Of a stretch of DNA of 64,000 bases, positions 23,227-34,094 are shown one piece after another. Made by a program: the position numbers and the translations under genes. The stretch lies in the NCBI GenBank assembly GCA_022457065.1, contig JAJGBQ010000004.1, positions 4,510,712 through 4,574,711 on the forward strand. The letters run 5' to 3'. The notes below the pieces were generated by a model, which saw nothing but the letters and a program-made list of their open reading frames with translations, was not told the origin of the DNA and made no database searches. The stretch comes from Curvularia sp. ZM96. Taxonomy: Eukaryota > Ascomycota > Dothideomycetes > Pleosporales > Pleosporaceae. The first letter of the stretch is position 1. Every line of letters starts with the position of its first letter.

Positions 23227-24885
23227 TTTGAGGCACTTGGGGCTCTATACCAAATCCTGCTCCTTGCATATGGAATGGACGGACCTGCCGATCTACCTTA
23301 CAACAAGAACCATGGGAGAACACACGCTTTGGCTTGAAAGTACCCTGCAGTGTGAAGCCCTGCACTCTGAGTAGTGGCCCGCCTGTCGTGTCATGATAAA
23401 AGTGGATACCTAGTCCCTTGTTCCTCAACAAGAACTCTATATATAATAGGGCGAGAGATTGATACGAGATAGATTGAGCATCTGTACGACATGGCAGTTC
23501 CTGCACATCATAGAGCTATCAGGGAAAATATACAGGGTGGCACACATAAATAAAGGTGTTGGATAACGTGTCGCTACTTCACGACAACTGCATTCTCTCA
23601 AATATGAAATTAATCCAGCCATCACTCATTCATGTGCATTGCGAGGTATCGCGTCGTAATCTCTCGTGCTTGAGAAGCGCGTTGACTTCTCGTTGTCACA
23701 TTAAAGGGGCTCGTATTTTGAAGATGCCACAGTTCCGTTCCTTGGCACCTTGGCGATAAATTCCGCGGAGGACATCAATAGACAGCTCGTGCGATGTTGA
23801 TCTCTTCTCAGATCAGTTGACCCTTTCGTTCCATGTACCGTGGAGAGGCTTTAGGTTTTTGGTCGGCTCAACTTCGCATGTGTCAACGCATTTCTGTTCC
23901 CAATATGGCATAGTTATAGGCTTTCCTGTTGGTGCAGACATTTGCACTCAACAACACGGCCAACGCGCTACTGCTGCGTGCTAATCTGCACATCGCTTTT
24001 GACAAGCCCCGTATCGCCTTTGTTCCTAACCCAACCGGCGACGGCGGTAGTGGGGTTGGATTTTCGGCCAGGTTCGCGCAATCGTCTGGGCCTTGTAACA
24101 TCAACCCCCTGCCCCGCACATGCTGATGTAACCGCACTCTTCACCAACCAATGCATCAAGCGACTTCCTAAGAATAATAAAAGAGGTTCTAAAGGTGGCG
24201 ACAAGCAGACGTTCCTCCAAGTCTGAAGCTTGAGACGATCATACTTTTGATTGAACGCTCTTCGCGTCCTGCTGTGTATAGAATGGTCGGGAGAGATCAG
24301 CAAGGTTTCGGACCCATCCCATTCCCGCCTCATTCACACCAGAAATACGATGAGTTGCGTGGATGTAGAGTTCCGCGATTTTAGCGATAGCGCATTGAGT
24401 GGATATGACAATGACTTTTTTGAAATCTAAGTTTAGTGATTTTTTCCACAAATGGGTGTTGCATATGGAACTAGGATTTGCGCAGTAGGTTTGGCTCTTT
24501 GTCCAGTATCTGCACTGAACTCGTACCTGCTCTAGCAACTCTCCCAGACGCCAATCAGGCGTCATACCGAGCAATATTGAGTGAGCGTTTTGACAACACG
24601 AGAAAGGGTGTAGGGGCTTTACTCACGCGGACTATTGGGGCTTAGTACAGTAATTCAGTCAGTGCTGCTCTGCGAAAAAAAACATACGAGAGACAAGATT
24701 AGGACGTGAAAAGCACATAAAGAGGCTGCGTATCGCCATCCATGTATACCACCCAGCTCGCGTCGTCTTCTTTCTTTGTTTCTGACATTTAAGTAACCAC
24801 TAAATCAATTGGTCTTATCCATTCATTACTTGAGCTACTCTAAATCATTTTTAAACTCACGACAGATTACTGCAACCCGACAAGC
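23227..24885. other. Intergenic, no supported gene
   Basis: Frames of 60-135 codons on both strands (for example 23099-23506 and 23968-24333) overlap each other and show no domain or intron logic. The right end should carry the tyrosinase promoter. Confidence 0.4.
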
Positions 24886-26022
24886 ATGCATCTGCCTAGC
24901 ATCTTCCTCTTTGCTAGCCTCACTACCGCGCGTGTGCTTCCGCGTCAAGAGGAGACCAGATGTACGAATCCCGTCAAGCGTGTCGAGTTCCGTACCCTAG
25001 ACAACGTCGCCCGCAAGCAGTATACGGATGCCGTCAAATGCCTGGCCACCAAGCCCTCAATGATCGGCCTGAACACAACCTTATACGATGATTTTGCCTA
25101 CGTGCACTCTCAACTCAGCGACGAGAGTATGTGATTGAATTCAGGAGGATTTCACAAATATCCAGATAGCTTCCAGCTAACCATTCTCTACAGTTCACTA
25201 TCTCGCCCAGTTCCTGCCCTGGCACAGATACTACGTCCATCTTTATGAGAAGCAACTCAACGGCTGTGGTTACATGGGCCCTATGTTGTAGGTTTTGGCA
25301 CGATCCACATGTAGAGTGGACAAGGAAAGTTGTCTGACATAAACGACAGGTACTGGGACTGGACCCTCGATGCCGCAGATGTAGCCGGGTCTGATATATG
25401 GGATGCTGAACACGGATTCGGCGGTAATGGCGGCGACAAGACTGAGAAAACGGCCGATAAGCATCATAGTGAATGGAAATGCCTGACCGATGGGCCCTTC
25501 AGGGACATGCGCCCGGCCTACGCCGATTCAGAATATGCGCCGCACTGCTTATCGCGCGACTTCTTTGACGGCACCTCTCGACCCGGAACTATGCGTAGCT
25601 CGGCCTACACGCCCGAGGCTATCGCCAAGATTATGGCCCTGGACACCTTCGTTGAGTTTGAGTTATACCTCGAGAACAAGCCACATGGCTCCATTCATAG
25701 CGCTGTTGGTGGCGAATTGGGCGACATACGCCCTTCTTCGTCACCCAACGAGCCCTTGTTTTTTTTGCACCATGCTCAAGTCGATCGCCTGTGGTGGTTA
25801 TGGCAGCAGGGTAACCCGTCAGTCCGTAACACCGAGTACGCCGGCATACGCGAGCGCGCTCCAGGCGGCGGTGGTGGCCGCCCTCTCCTCCCTGGTGAGG
25901 TAGCTCCTGTGGATCCTCCTGCTGCCCTCACCGACGTTTTGCATTTTATGAAAATGGCAGACGATATCCCTGTCTCCGCCGTTATGACCACGGAGAACGA
26001 CCTGTTGTGCTACACCTACTAG
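24886..26022 (+). CDS. Secreted tyrosinase-type type-3 copper protein
   Basis: Three exons: 24886-25126, 25194-25287 and 25350-26022. The introns are 67 bp (GTATGT..CTACAG) and 62 bp (GTAGGT..GACAG), and the product is 335 residues. A signal peptide occupies the first 16-20 residues. The copper A site has His74 (AYVHSQ), His82 (EIHYL) and His91 (LPWHRYY). PYWDW-like LYWDW follows at the exon 2-3 join. The copper B site has HGSIH (His224, His228) and FFLHHAQVDRLWW (His252, His253). The enzyme should oxidise phenols to quinones outside the cell or in the secretory pathway. At 335 residues it is short compared with classical tyrosinases and lacks the C-terminal lid domain, like the short tyrosinase-domain proteins often found beside secondary metabolism genes. 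Its substrate is unknown. Confidence 0.9.
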
Positions 26023-26153
26023 GGTCGATGGATGGTGTACGTTTTTCTTTGCTGAAATTCTTCTTCATCTACTACCGAGGCTGTCCTGCATGGGCACCTG
26101 GTGGAAAATAAAAGCGCGACTTAGAAACGTCTTACACTCTACGTCCACTATTA

Positions 26154-26383
26154 ACGTACCCCACAGCTTCGTTGATCACACGGCTTCGTTGATCACTTTT
26201 GCCAAGACCCCACTAAAACACCTACCCTACCCTAATGTCGCAACAACAACAGCACTTATAGCCTTCTAGTAAATGTTAGATATAGCTTACTCTTTAAGCT
26301 CTTAAATAAGACGCGAATCTCTTACAACGACACGCCGTAGTTATCTATAACGTCCCCTAAAGCACATTAAGTAATTAACGCGC
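26154..26383. mobile_element. Truncated Fot1-like element, left end only
   Basis: Starts with ACGTACCCCAC after a TA and contains a tandem TTCGTTGATCAC motif, like the terminal repeat of the complete element at 27688-29549. Homology continues into the subterminal region (CTAGTAAATGTTAGATATAGCTTACTC versus the inverse of 29390-29450). It stops where a small MITE-like element begins at 26384. It is less mutated than the complete copy, so it preserves a better version of this family's end. Confidence 0.75.
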
Positions 26384-26652
26384 TGTAACGGCACACTATC
26401 AAACCAACCTAGTGGCCATTCAGCCGATAGATCCAAGATCAAACCGAACCAGATCCGAGTCGGACCCGTATCGGCTGGTATAAGTACAGACTATCCCACA
26501 TAGTTATTCTGTAGATTTTTGATATTCTTTCGTACAAGGCCTATAGGTGTCTATCGAATCAAAAGCTCATTTGACGTCCCACGCACTCCCATATGCCTCT
26601 GAGTGACTCTACTGCCGATACTGATCCGACTAGTCTTGCCTGTGCCGTTACA
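26384..26652. mobile_element. MITE-like element, 12-bp TIRs and 5-bp target duplication
   Basis: The ends read TGTAACGGCACA and TGTGCCGTTACA, a perfect 12-bp inverted repeat, flanked on both sides by CGCGC. The element is 269 bp with no coding capacity. It interrupts the truncated Fot1-like sequence on its left. Its interior matches 21700-21815, so at least two copies exist in the window. Confidence 0.75.
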
Positions 26653-26755
26653 CGCGCAGGATAATCTTTACAGGCAAATCGCTAGCCTAAAATAATAAAT
26701 CTAACTAAGCTTAAGAAGAAGATAGTTATTAAGCATATACTTAATCTTAATTTAC

Positions 26756-27099
26756 TGTTACGAACCTGAAGGAAGGAGGCACGGCGGTTAAGTTAAGAAG
26801 CATCGACGACCAGTCGACCCGGCCATATGTAACGCGGGGGTCAGTGTCACGTGACCTCCTCGGACCTCTATGTACGAGGAAGGGTCTTGGCAGACTTCTC
26901 GTACATAAGCCACAGAGGAAAGCTCCTCGTACGTCAGCCACCGAGGGATCCTCGGACTCCTCTAACCGAGGGTTACGAGCATCACAGGTATATAGGAATA
27001 GGCATTGGGCCCTTATGGCTCGATGTGTTTAACTTAAGTTACGAGTACAAGTACAATACAAGAGTTACTTGCAGAGACACTATTCATATCACCCTGTTA
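26756..27099. mobile_element. Possible solo LTR
   Basis: Begins TGTTACGAACC and has promoter-like features (TATATAGG near 26991), GC-rich paired motifs built on CTCGG/CCGAG, and no gene. It could be a solo LTR whose right end lies beyond the MITE at 27100 (an AATAACA end is seen near 27360), but no target-site duplication was found. Confidence 0.35.
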
Positions 27100-27340
27100 G
27101 GCTGGTAAATATTGCTTTTGTCGGGTCTGACATAAGCAGAACACCAAAACCTTCGCACCTTTGCATCACAACGAATACTTGACATAGAAAGCTAAGAGTT
27201 TTATATATTTATCTATCTATCTACTAAAGTAATATACTAAAGTTATAGCTATATATCTCTACTATTCGCCGTGATGCAAATGTGCGAAGGTTTTGGTGTT
27301 CTGCTTATGTCAGACCCGACAAAAGCAATATTTACCAGCC
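27100..27340. mobile_element. Foldback MITE with 70-bp TIRs, TA target site
   Basis: The arms 27100-27169 and 27271-27340 are inverted complements with one visible mismatch. The ends are GGCTGGTAAATATTGC, flanked by TA on each side. The loop of about 100 bp is AT-rich and non-coding. The TA duplication points to mobilisation by a Tc1/mariner/pogo-type transposase. Confidence 0.85.
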
Positions 27341-27356
27341 TAGTATCTAGAATAAT

Positions 27357-27685
27357 AACACGTACAACTTTAACAAGACAGGCTTTATAATAGGTTAGAT
27401 TGCCTCTAGAGCTATTATTATAGCTTTAGAGAGACGTAGATAGTCTAAGACTATCTAGCTAGGTAATAGAGAATAGGTAATAGTTATCTAGAGCATTAAT
27501 ACGACTAGATAGACAATTCTACTCTTTATTATCCTTAAGATACGCCACTACCTCTTAAGCTAGTATAAAGATAGCAATATACCCTAGGACTAGATTATTA
27601 GAGTCTCTAAGAATAGCTAGACGACTAATAAGCTTAGTCTTGCGTAGATAAAGCACTTTAATAAGTATATAAAGATAAAGAAGAT
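27357..27685 (+). mobile_element. Fragment of a Fot1-like transposon, RIP-mutated
   Basis: This stretch is the inverse complement, with scattered differences, of about 28650-28985 inside the full-length degraded element next to it. It is therefore an internal transposase fragment of a second copy in the opposite direction. Confidence 0.75.
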
Positions 27686-27687
27686 TA

Positions 27688-29549
27688 ACGTACCTCACGG
27701 GTTCGTGCAACACACAGGTTCGTGCAACACTTTTGCTAAGACCCTACTAAAACTACTACATTATGGCCTAAAATAGCCTACTTTAGCCCTATATAGTATA
27801 AAGTAATATAGAATATTATTCTAAGGCTACTTCTAATACTTACTTACACGTTCGCGTGTTATGCCTAGTCCTATTACACTGTCTACACCGCTATTAAGAT
27901 AGTTTACCTACTTTAGCGCGCTTCTACTTCTTTAACTTCTTTCTATTACTACGCGCACTAAAGTCCTTAAGAGCGGATAAGCGCGATCTATCTTTAACTA
28001 TTAAGGTTCTCTCTACCTAAACCCGCTTTCTTTTATGCGATTTTCGTCGCGTTACGGCCTTATTTACTATCTTAAGCTTAGTAATCTTCTTTTACGCTAA
28101 TACTAACTTATGCGTAATAATAGCTACCTCCTTTAAGACCTTCTTAAAGGCCTCTATAATAGACGTTAGTAAACTATTTATATATCTCTAAAGCCTCTAC
28201 TTTACTAGCGTTAATTACGACCCTAATTCTAGGGTATTACTAGAGGTTTATAACACCTAGGGCTAGTTATTAATAGGTAGAGGTAATAGAGTGCGTAACT
28301 TAATATTAAGGGCGGATATAACCTATTCTAGATTAAATAGAACTAATCTAGCGCCTCGAAAGCCTTCTTAGACATTACTAGCTATAAATAATACGTTAAA
28401 AGCCCGCTTAAGGTAAAGAAGAAACTCTTATTTTATAACGTAACTAATCTAGATACACATGAGCGATTTGACTTAGCGCCTATAGGCCTACTTTAAAGGG
28501 GCAAAATAGCCTATATTAAGGGGCTATAAGAGGTGAGACGAGTGTAGAGATATATAAATAGTAATAATAGAGTTGTCTTTATAGTATTTCTAGAAATCTA
28601 GAGAGTTATAGCTCTTATAGCTATTAATAATAAGTAAATAGTTAGCGTCTACCTTCTTTATCTTTATATACTTATTAAAGTACTTTAGCTATATAAGACT
28701 AAGCTTATTAGTCGTCTAGCCGTTCTTAGAGACTCTAATAGTCTAGTCCTAGAGTATATCGCTATTCTTATACTAGCTAGAGAGATAGTAACGTGTCTTA
28801 AAGATAATAAAGGGCGGAATTATCTATCTAGTCGTATTAATACCCTAGATGACCGTCGCCCACTCTCTATTACTTAGCTAGATAGTCTTAGGCCATCTAC
28901 GTCTTTCTAAAGCTATAATAATAGCTATAGGGGCAATCTAGCCTATTATAAAGCCCGTCTTATTAAAATTAAACGTGTCGTTATTCTAGATACTATATTT
29001 AGCTTTTATATTAGCTACTAAGTTAAACTAGGCTCGAATAATCTTAGAATTCTCGTAGAGGGCTCTCTTATAGTCGTACTTACGATTAAACCGTGTCACG
29101 AGTTTAGATTAGCGTTTAATAAACGTGCTAGGCTAGTTTTATCTAACCTAGTCTAAATTACGCTAAGTACGCAAGAAATTAGCTATACTAGCCACGTCTA
29201 CAAGTCTAGAGGGAAATCCACGCGTAACTAGCTTAAGTATATATTTAATAACTACGTTCTTTTTAAGCTTAGTAAGACTCTTTAATTTAGGCTAGTAATC
29301 CCCCTATAGAGTCTATTCTACGCGTCGTTAACTTAGTGTTAATAGAGTTACGTTAAAGATAGCTATAGCGCGTCGTAGAAAGAGATTCGCGTCTTGTTTA
29401 AGAGCTTAGAGAGTAAGCTATATTTAACATTTACTAGAGGGCTCTATTTGCTATTATTATTGCGATATTAGGGTGGGGTAGTAGTTTTAGTAGGGTCTTG
29501 GCAAAAGTGTTACACGAACCTGTGTGTTGCACGAACCCGTGAGGTACGT
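27688..29549 (-). mobile_element. Full-length Fot1/pogo element destroyed by RIP-like mutation
   Basis: It is 1862 bp with terminal inverted repeats of about 70 bp that begin ACGTACCTCACGGG and contain a tandem GGTTCGTGCAACAC. TA flanks both ends. The minus strand still shows the degraded transposase: around 28495-28555 it reads as a TA-converted version of the [10 protein letters not shown] motif just before the third catalytic Asp of pogo transposases, now broken by stops. Length, TA site and ACGT-starting ends match the intact element at 51174-53028, so they belong to the same superfamily but not the same family. Confidence 0.85.
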
Positions 29550-29551
29550 TA

Positions 29552-32500
29552 TAATAAATAACTGTAATAAAAAATTCTTCTCTTGCGAAGTGAATTAGGG
29601 ACTAAGATATTAGTATCTACTTTATTAATCTATTATCTCTACAAATCTTGTATATTATCTAACTCGGTGGAAGCTGATAGCCTTAAGTACTAGATAATAT
29701 TCTAGATAACGAGGTTAATAATATAGGCTAAGTAGGGAATAGTGTTTTTACTTAGACTCTAGCTTATACTAAGTTATTATAGATCTTGCTAAAGAGACTA
29801 CGTAAGAGTGCTATTATTGCTAGTATTATCGTAAGTAATAGATAGTAATTTTTTCTAGAGTTCACTCTTAGAAAGAAGTTTTAGAACTTCATCTACTATT
29901 AAAGCTCTAGTATGTCTCCTACAGATTAGTATAAAATCTAAAAGCTTTTCTTTAAGTTGCTATTAAGTATTAATATAGTAACCTTTAATCGCAAAGAAAC
30001 TAAGATAGTTACTTAAAGCCTAACTATCTAATATAAGTAATATTTTTGTTTCTTAGCCAAGATTATTAAGAAGCTTAGCTAAAGCCTTCTTAAATTATAA
30101 CTTAAAAGCTAACTTAAATTTATAACGGCTAATAATCACAGCGTTAGGCTAGAGAAACTAGAGAAATCGTTAAAATAATAGCCGCTCTAGTGTTCGGAAG
30201 CTCTAGTAGTTATTAACTACTACTCTTACTAGTTCCTATTCGTATATCTTAATTAAGTAGGCTAGTATTACGCGAGGATTAATATTCGTTAGTAGTAGGA
30301 TACTTTAGTAGAGTAAGTTTAATAGCTCGTTATATATAGGCGAAGAGATAAGCTAGTAAGTCTAGGTTTAATAATGTCTATAAAGATGCTTTATACTAAT
30401 ATTTCTAGCTAATAAGTGCGCGAGTATATAACTACAGTTCGAGCAGAAGATATATAGATAGCTAGTTAGAATCTCTATAGCCTCTCTAAAGTTTGTCTAG
30501 ATTTAGCTCGTACGACAAGAAGAGCCCTAGTGTAGAACTAGCTTTAAAGGATCTTAGGCCTATAGTATTTTATTCTACTACTTCTTCTAGTTTAAAATAA
30601 TCGCTTTATTCTCTTTACTACTATTATTTTTAAGTACTAGATACTAGACGAGTGTAAGTGTATCTTTAAGACCACCTTTTTCTTAGTGTAGAGCACTTAT
30701 CTTAAGATGCGTAAGAATATCTAGTAATTCTGTAGAAGGCTTAGCTATCGTGAAGATTATATCTATAATAAATAACTATAATAAATTAAAGTTACTAGAC
30801 GGATAAATATTATCTGTAGAAAACTGGATATAGTAGGAAGTTCTGAGTCCTCTAGCTTCTAGTATAGCTAAGATTATCTAAAATACTAGTGTTATTTTAG
30901 ATATATCTAAAGTAGGTTTTATATAAGAGAAAGTTTAGATCGATATAGAGGTTATACTATAATTATTAGCTAGGATAAACTCTAGTATAATACTCTAAAC
31001 TCTAACTACTAGAGCATTATTAGAGATATGCTTGGATAGCCAGCACTACTTAGACTTCTCTTCTTTAGCCTCCTCTACCTTAGCACTATTAGCCCTCTAT
31101 AGAGCTAAAAAGCTATCGTTACTACTATAGCTATTCTTATTCTCGTCTATAATCTTATCTTCGTCATTAACCTCTTCTTTACACTCGTCACTACTATAGC
31201 CCTTAATATATAGCTTATTATCCTTAAGACGCGTATCTAGATTAAACTAGTCGAGGATAGAAGCAGGCTCTTCTTGTCTATACTAGTTAGTCGTTAAATA
31301 TAATAATAAACTATAATAAACTTATAGCTAGAAACTATCTGTAGTAAGCTCTTTTTTCTTAGGAGAAAGATTCTTGTAAAACTTAAGCTACTTATCTCGT
31401 GCTTACTCGCTCTTAAAGGCGTTATTGTTTAGCTTAGCTAATTCTTGAAGATATTCTTTACGTATAAGTAAGTTAATAACCCTCTTTCGACTATAGAGAC
31501 GAGTAGAAACGCGTAACCTCTTAGTAGAGGTATTAGACGGAGCGTCGCTAGAGAAAGTCTAGAGAATGAGCTAATACTGTCTTTTGTCGATCTTATTCTA
31601 GATCTTAGACTATTTCGCGTATACAGCTTGTAGAACAGACTCTATTTAATTAGCTAATAACTATTAGTAGATATCTATAATAAAAAACTATAATAACTTA
31701 CTACTTTACTTTTCTTTAAAGCGCTTAGATTTATGCTCCTTAAGATAGCTCTTTATAATTATATCCTTCTTATTCTCTCTAGTAGTCTTATACTATTCTT
31801 TCTCTTTAAGTAACTTAAGAAATTTCGCCTGAGTAGCGCGGTTAGCATCTTTAACGCGTTAGAAAGCGGCTTCTTCCTTAGTACGTGACGTAGTAAGATC
31901 TCTCTATATAATAGCTCGAGCTATATTACTAAGCTAATCTTAATATTAGACTTATAGACTAGTTAGACGACCCTTTTAGGAACCTCTAGATTCACGTTAC
32001 GCAATAATAAAATTAATCTCGTCTTGCTTATTTTTAAAGCCCTACTAACGTTAGTATTTACTGTAATAATAGACTAGGATTATTACTTTAGTAAGATTTG
32101 TCTACTCCTACTTAGTAAAGTCTTTAGGTACTTAGATAACGCGTAGAGGTGCTAGACCCTTAGGTACGTCGCCGTTAGCCTCTATCGTAGACTCGCGCTT
32201 AATTTCTAGCGTGCGCGGTATTATTAACTATAATAAAGTACTAATATAACGTCTAGTATAGTGGGGAGGGAAGAGAGGGATAGTTGCTAAGAGAGAGTAG
32301 GAAGTTTAGTAATAGTCTATCTATTAAGGTAATTAGAGGTCTGTGCGCTATTAATTTCGCGCTAGCGAACAATATCTTTTATATAGCTAATATCTTAGAT
32401 AATAAAAGTTAGAGCGCTTTAATTTTAGTCTTATTTAAAAGCGCTAGAGTAGCTCTATCTAATAGGCTAGTTATTATAGTATCTTATTATAGCTTCGTTA

Positions 32501-33798
32501 AGTTATGGCGATTTCTCGCTAACTATCTCGTAGAGGTGGTCCGTGTACTTACCTTTACCTTTACTTTTACCTACTTATATATCCCTAAAATTCTTAACTA
32601 CTCTATAGCTAAGTACTTATCCCCTAATTCTCTTAATCTAACTCTAACTTTTCTAGCCTAATGCTAAATTTCTTAGCTTAACCCTACTAGTTATTATAGA
32701 GATTTATCACGTACTATGTCCGAATTCTAGTAGGTAGTAGTAGACGAGGTGCTAGGCGATAAGTCGTTTAAGGAGATGGTAGATTAGTTAGAAGTGCTAC
32801 CTAAAGAAGAATAGCTATAGCTATCTTAGTCGCCAACACCTATTGAATTAGAAGCTCTTAAATTAGAAGCTCTTAAAGAGGAACTTAAGATTTTAGGAGC
32901 TAATATAACTAGCAATCCTACTTTTTCTACTAGAAGTGGCTAAGCAAATCTATAAGTTTATTATAGTAATTTATTATAGGAAATAGCTAATAAATGCTAG
33001 GACTACTACTCACGATCTTTCTTCCCTACTCTCTATCTTGACTAGTGGCTATCTTACAGCTTTTGCGTACGTTTATTATGGTGATTTATTATAGGTAATA
33101 GCTAACTAATAGTAGAACTAGTAATATATTTAAGAGTGTAGGTAGTAAAGCCCCCTATAAGCAGCTAGCTAAGCCTAAGCAGCTAGCTAAGCCTAGGCCG
33201 CCTACGCCTGAGTCTGATAGTGAGGATTAAGAGCTGGAAGGCAACGAGGAAGACGAGCCCGGCCCTCCTATATAGTCTAGTGCTTAGCTATCTACGTCTC
33301 GCGCCACTAGGAGGCGCAGGTATAAGCCTAGTAGTAAGTTTATTATAGTTATTTATTATAGTAATCAACTAATAATTACTAGCTATTATACTAAGAGAGA
33401 TTAAAAGATTATAGAAGACTACTAATCTACTTATTCTAAAGCTTTAATTTATACGACTTGTGAAGGAGATTATAGAAGATATATATCCGTAATATTCTCT
33501 ACGTATCTAGAGAGAGGCGTTAGAAGCTCTTTAAGAGGCTACTAAGTATTTCTTAGTTAGATTTCTTAAGGGTATGTTATATTATTATAGATATTAATTA
33601 TAGCTACTAACTATCTAGACTATAACCTAAACGCTATCTATGCTAAGAGAGTTACTATTTAGAAGAAGGATAGGGATCTTGTCAAGCACTATCTTAATAG
33701 GCTTAGTATAAGTGGTACCTAGTTCTAAGGGCTTTTATAATAGAGTATTAAGTACTAATAGCTTTTATAATTAAGAGATAGCTATAATTAAGAACTAG
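29552..33798. pseudogene. Two degraded, divergent intron-bearing genes
   Basis: TA-rich, stop-filled sequence with the look of RIP. On the plus strand from about 32707 a relic gene shows an acidic, Pro-rich exon (KPRPPTPESDSED) and four intron-like segments of 45-49 bp at 32956-33000, 33067-33112, 33334-33382 and 33572-33618. On the minus strand below about 32600 a second relic has similar intron-like segments (for example near 31654-31701 and 31283-31326). The products were not recognised. They may be transposon genes, because the whole interval lies between mobile elements and is mutated like them. Confidence 0.45.
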
Positions 33799-34080
33799 TG
33801 TAAGGGTGTAGGTAGTACGAGGCCACAGTACCTACTTAAGTGGACGATAATAGACTAGTCACTATAGCAGTCACTAAGAGGAGAGAGAGGTAAAGGAAGA
33901 AAGTTGTATTCTTAACATAGGTAAAATCGAAGAGTAGACAGTTCGTCCTATCGTAAGGTTATTTTTTTCTCTCTATCTGCTAGAGGAACTATATATACCC
34001 TTAGACTTAAGCACGTGACTAGATAGGTAACTAGTCAGGTGACATGCGTCACCTAACTAGTCACACTGTACACTAGCACA
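33799..34080 (-). repeat. 3' LTR of the minus-strand Ty3/Gypsy element
   Basis: On the minus strand it begins TGTGCTAGTG and ends CTTACA, 282 bp. A purine-rich tract, AGGTAGGGGAGGTT, lies directly upstream on that strand (34094-34081), as expected of a polypurine tract. The left 35 bp match 45524-45558. Confidence 0.7.
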
Positions 34081-34094
34081 AACCTCCCCTACCT

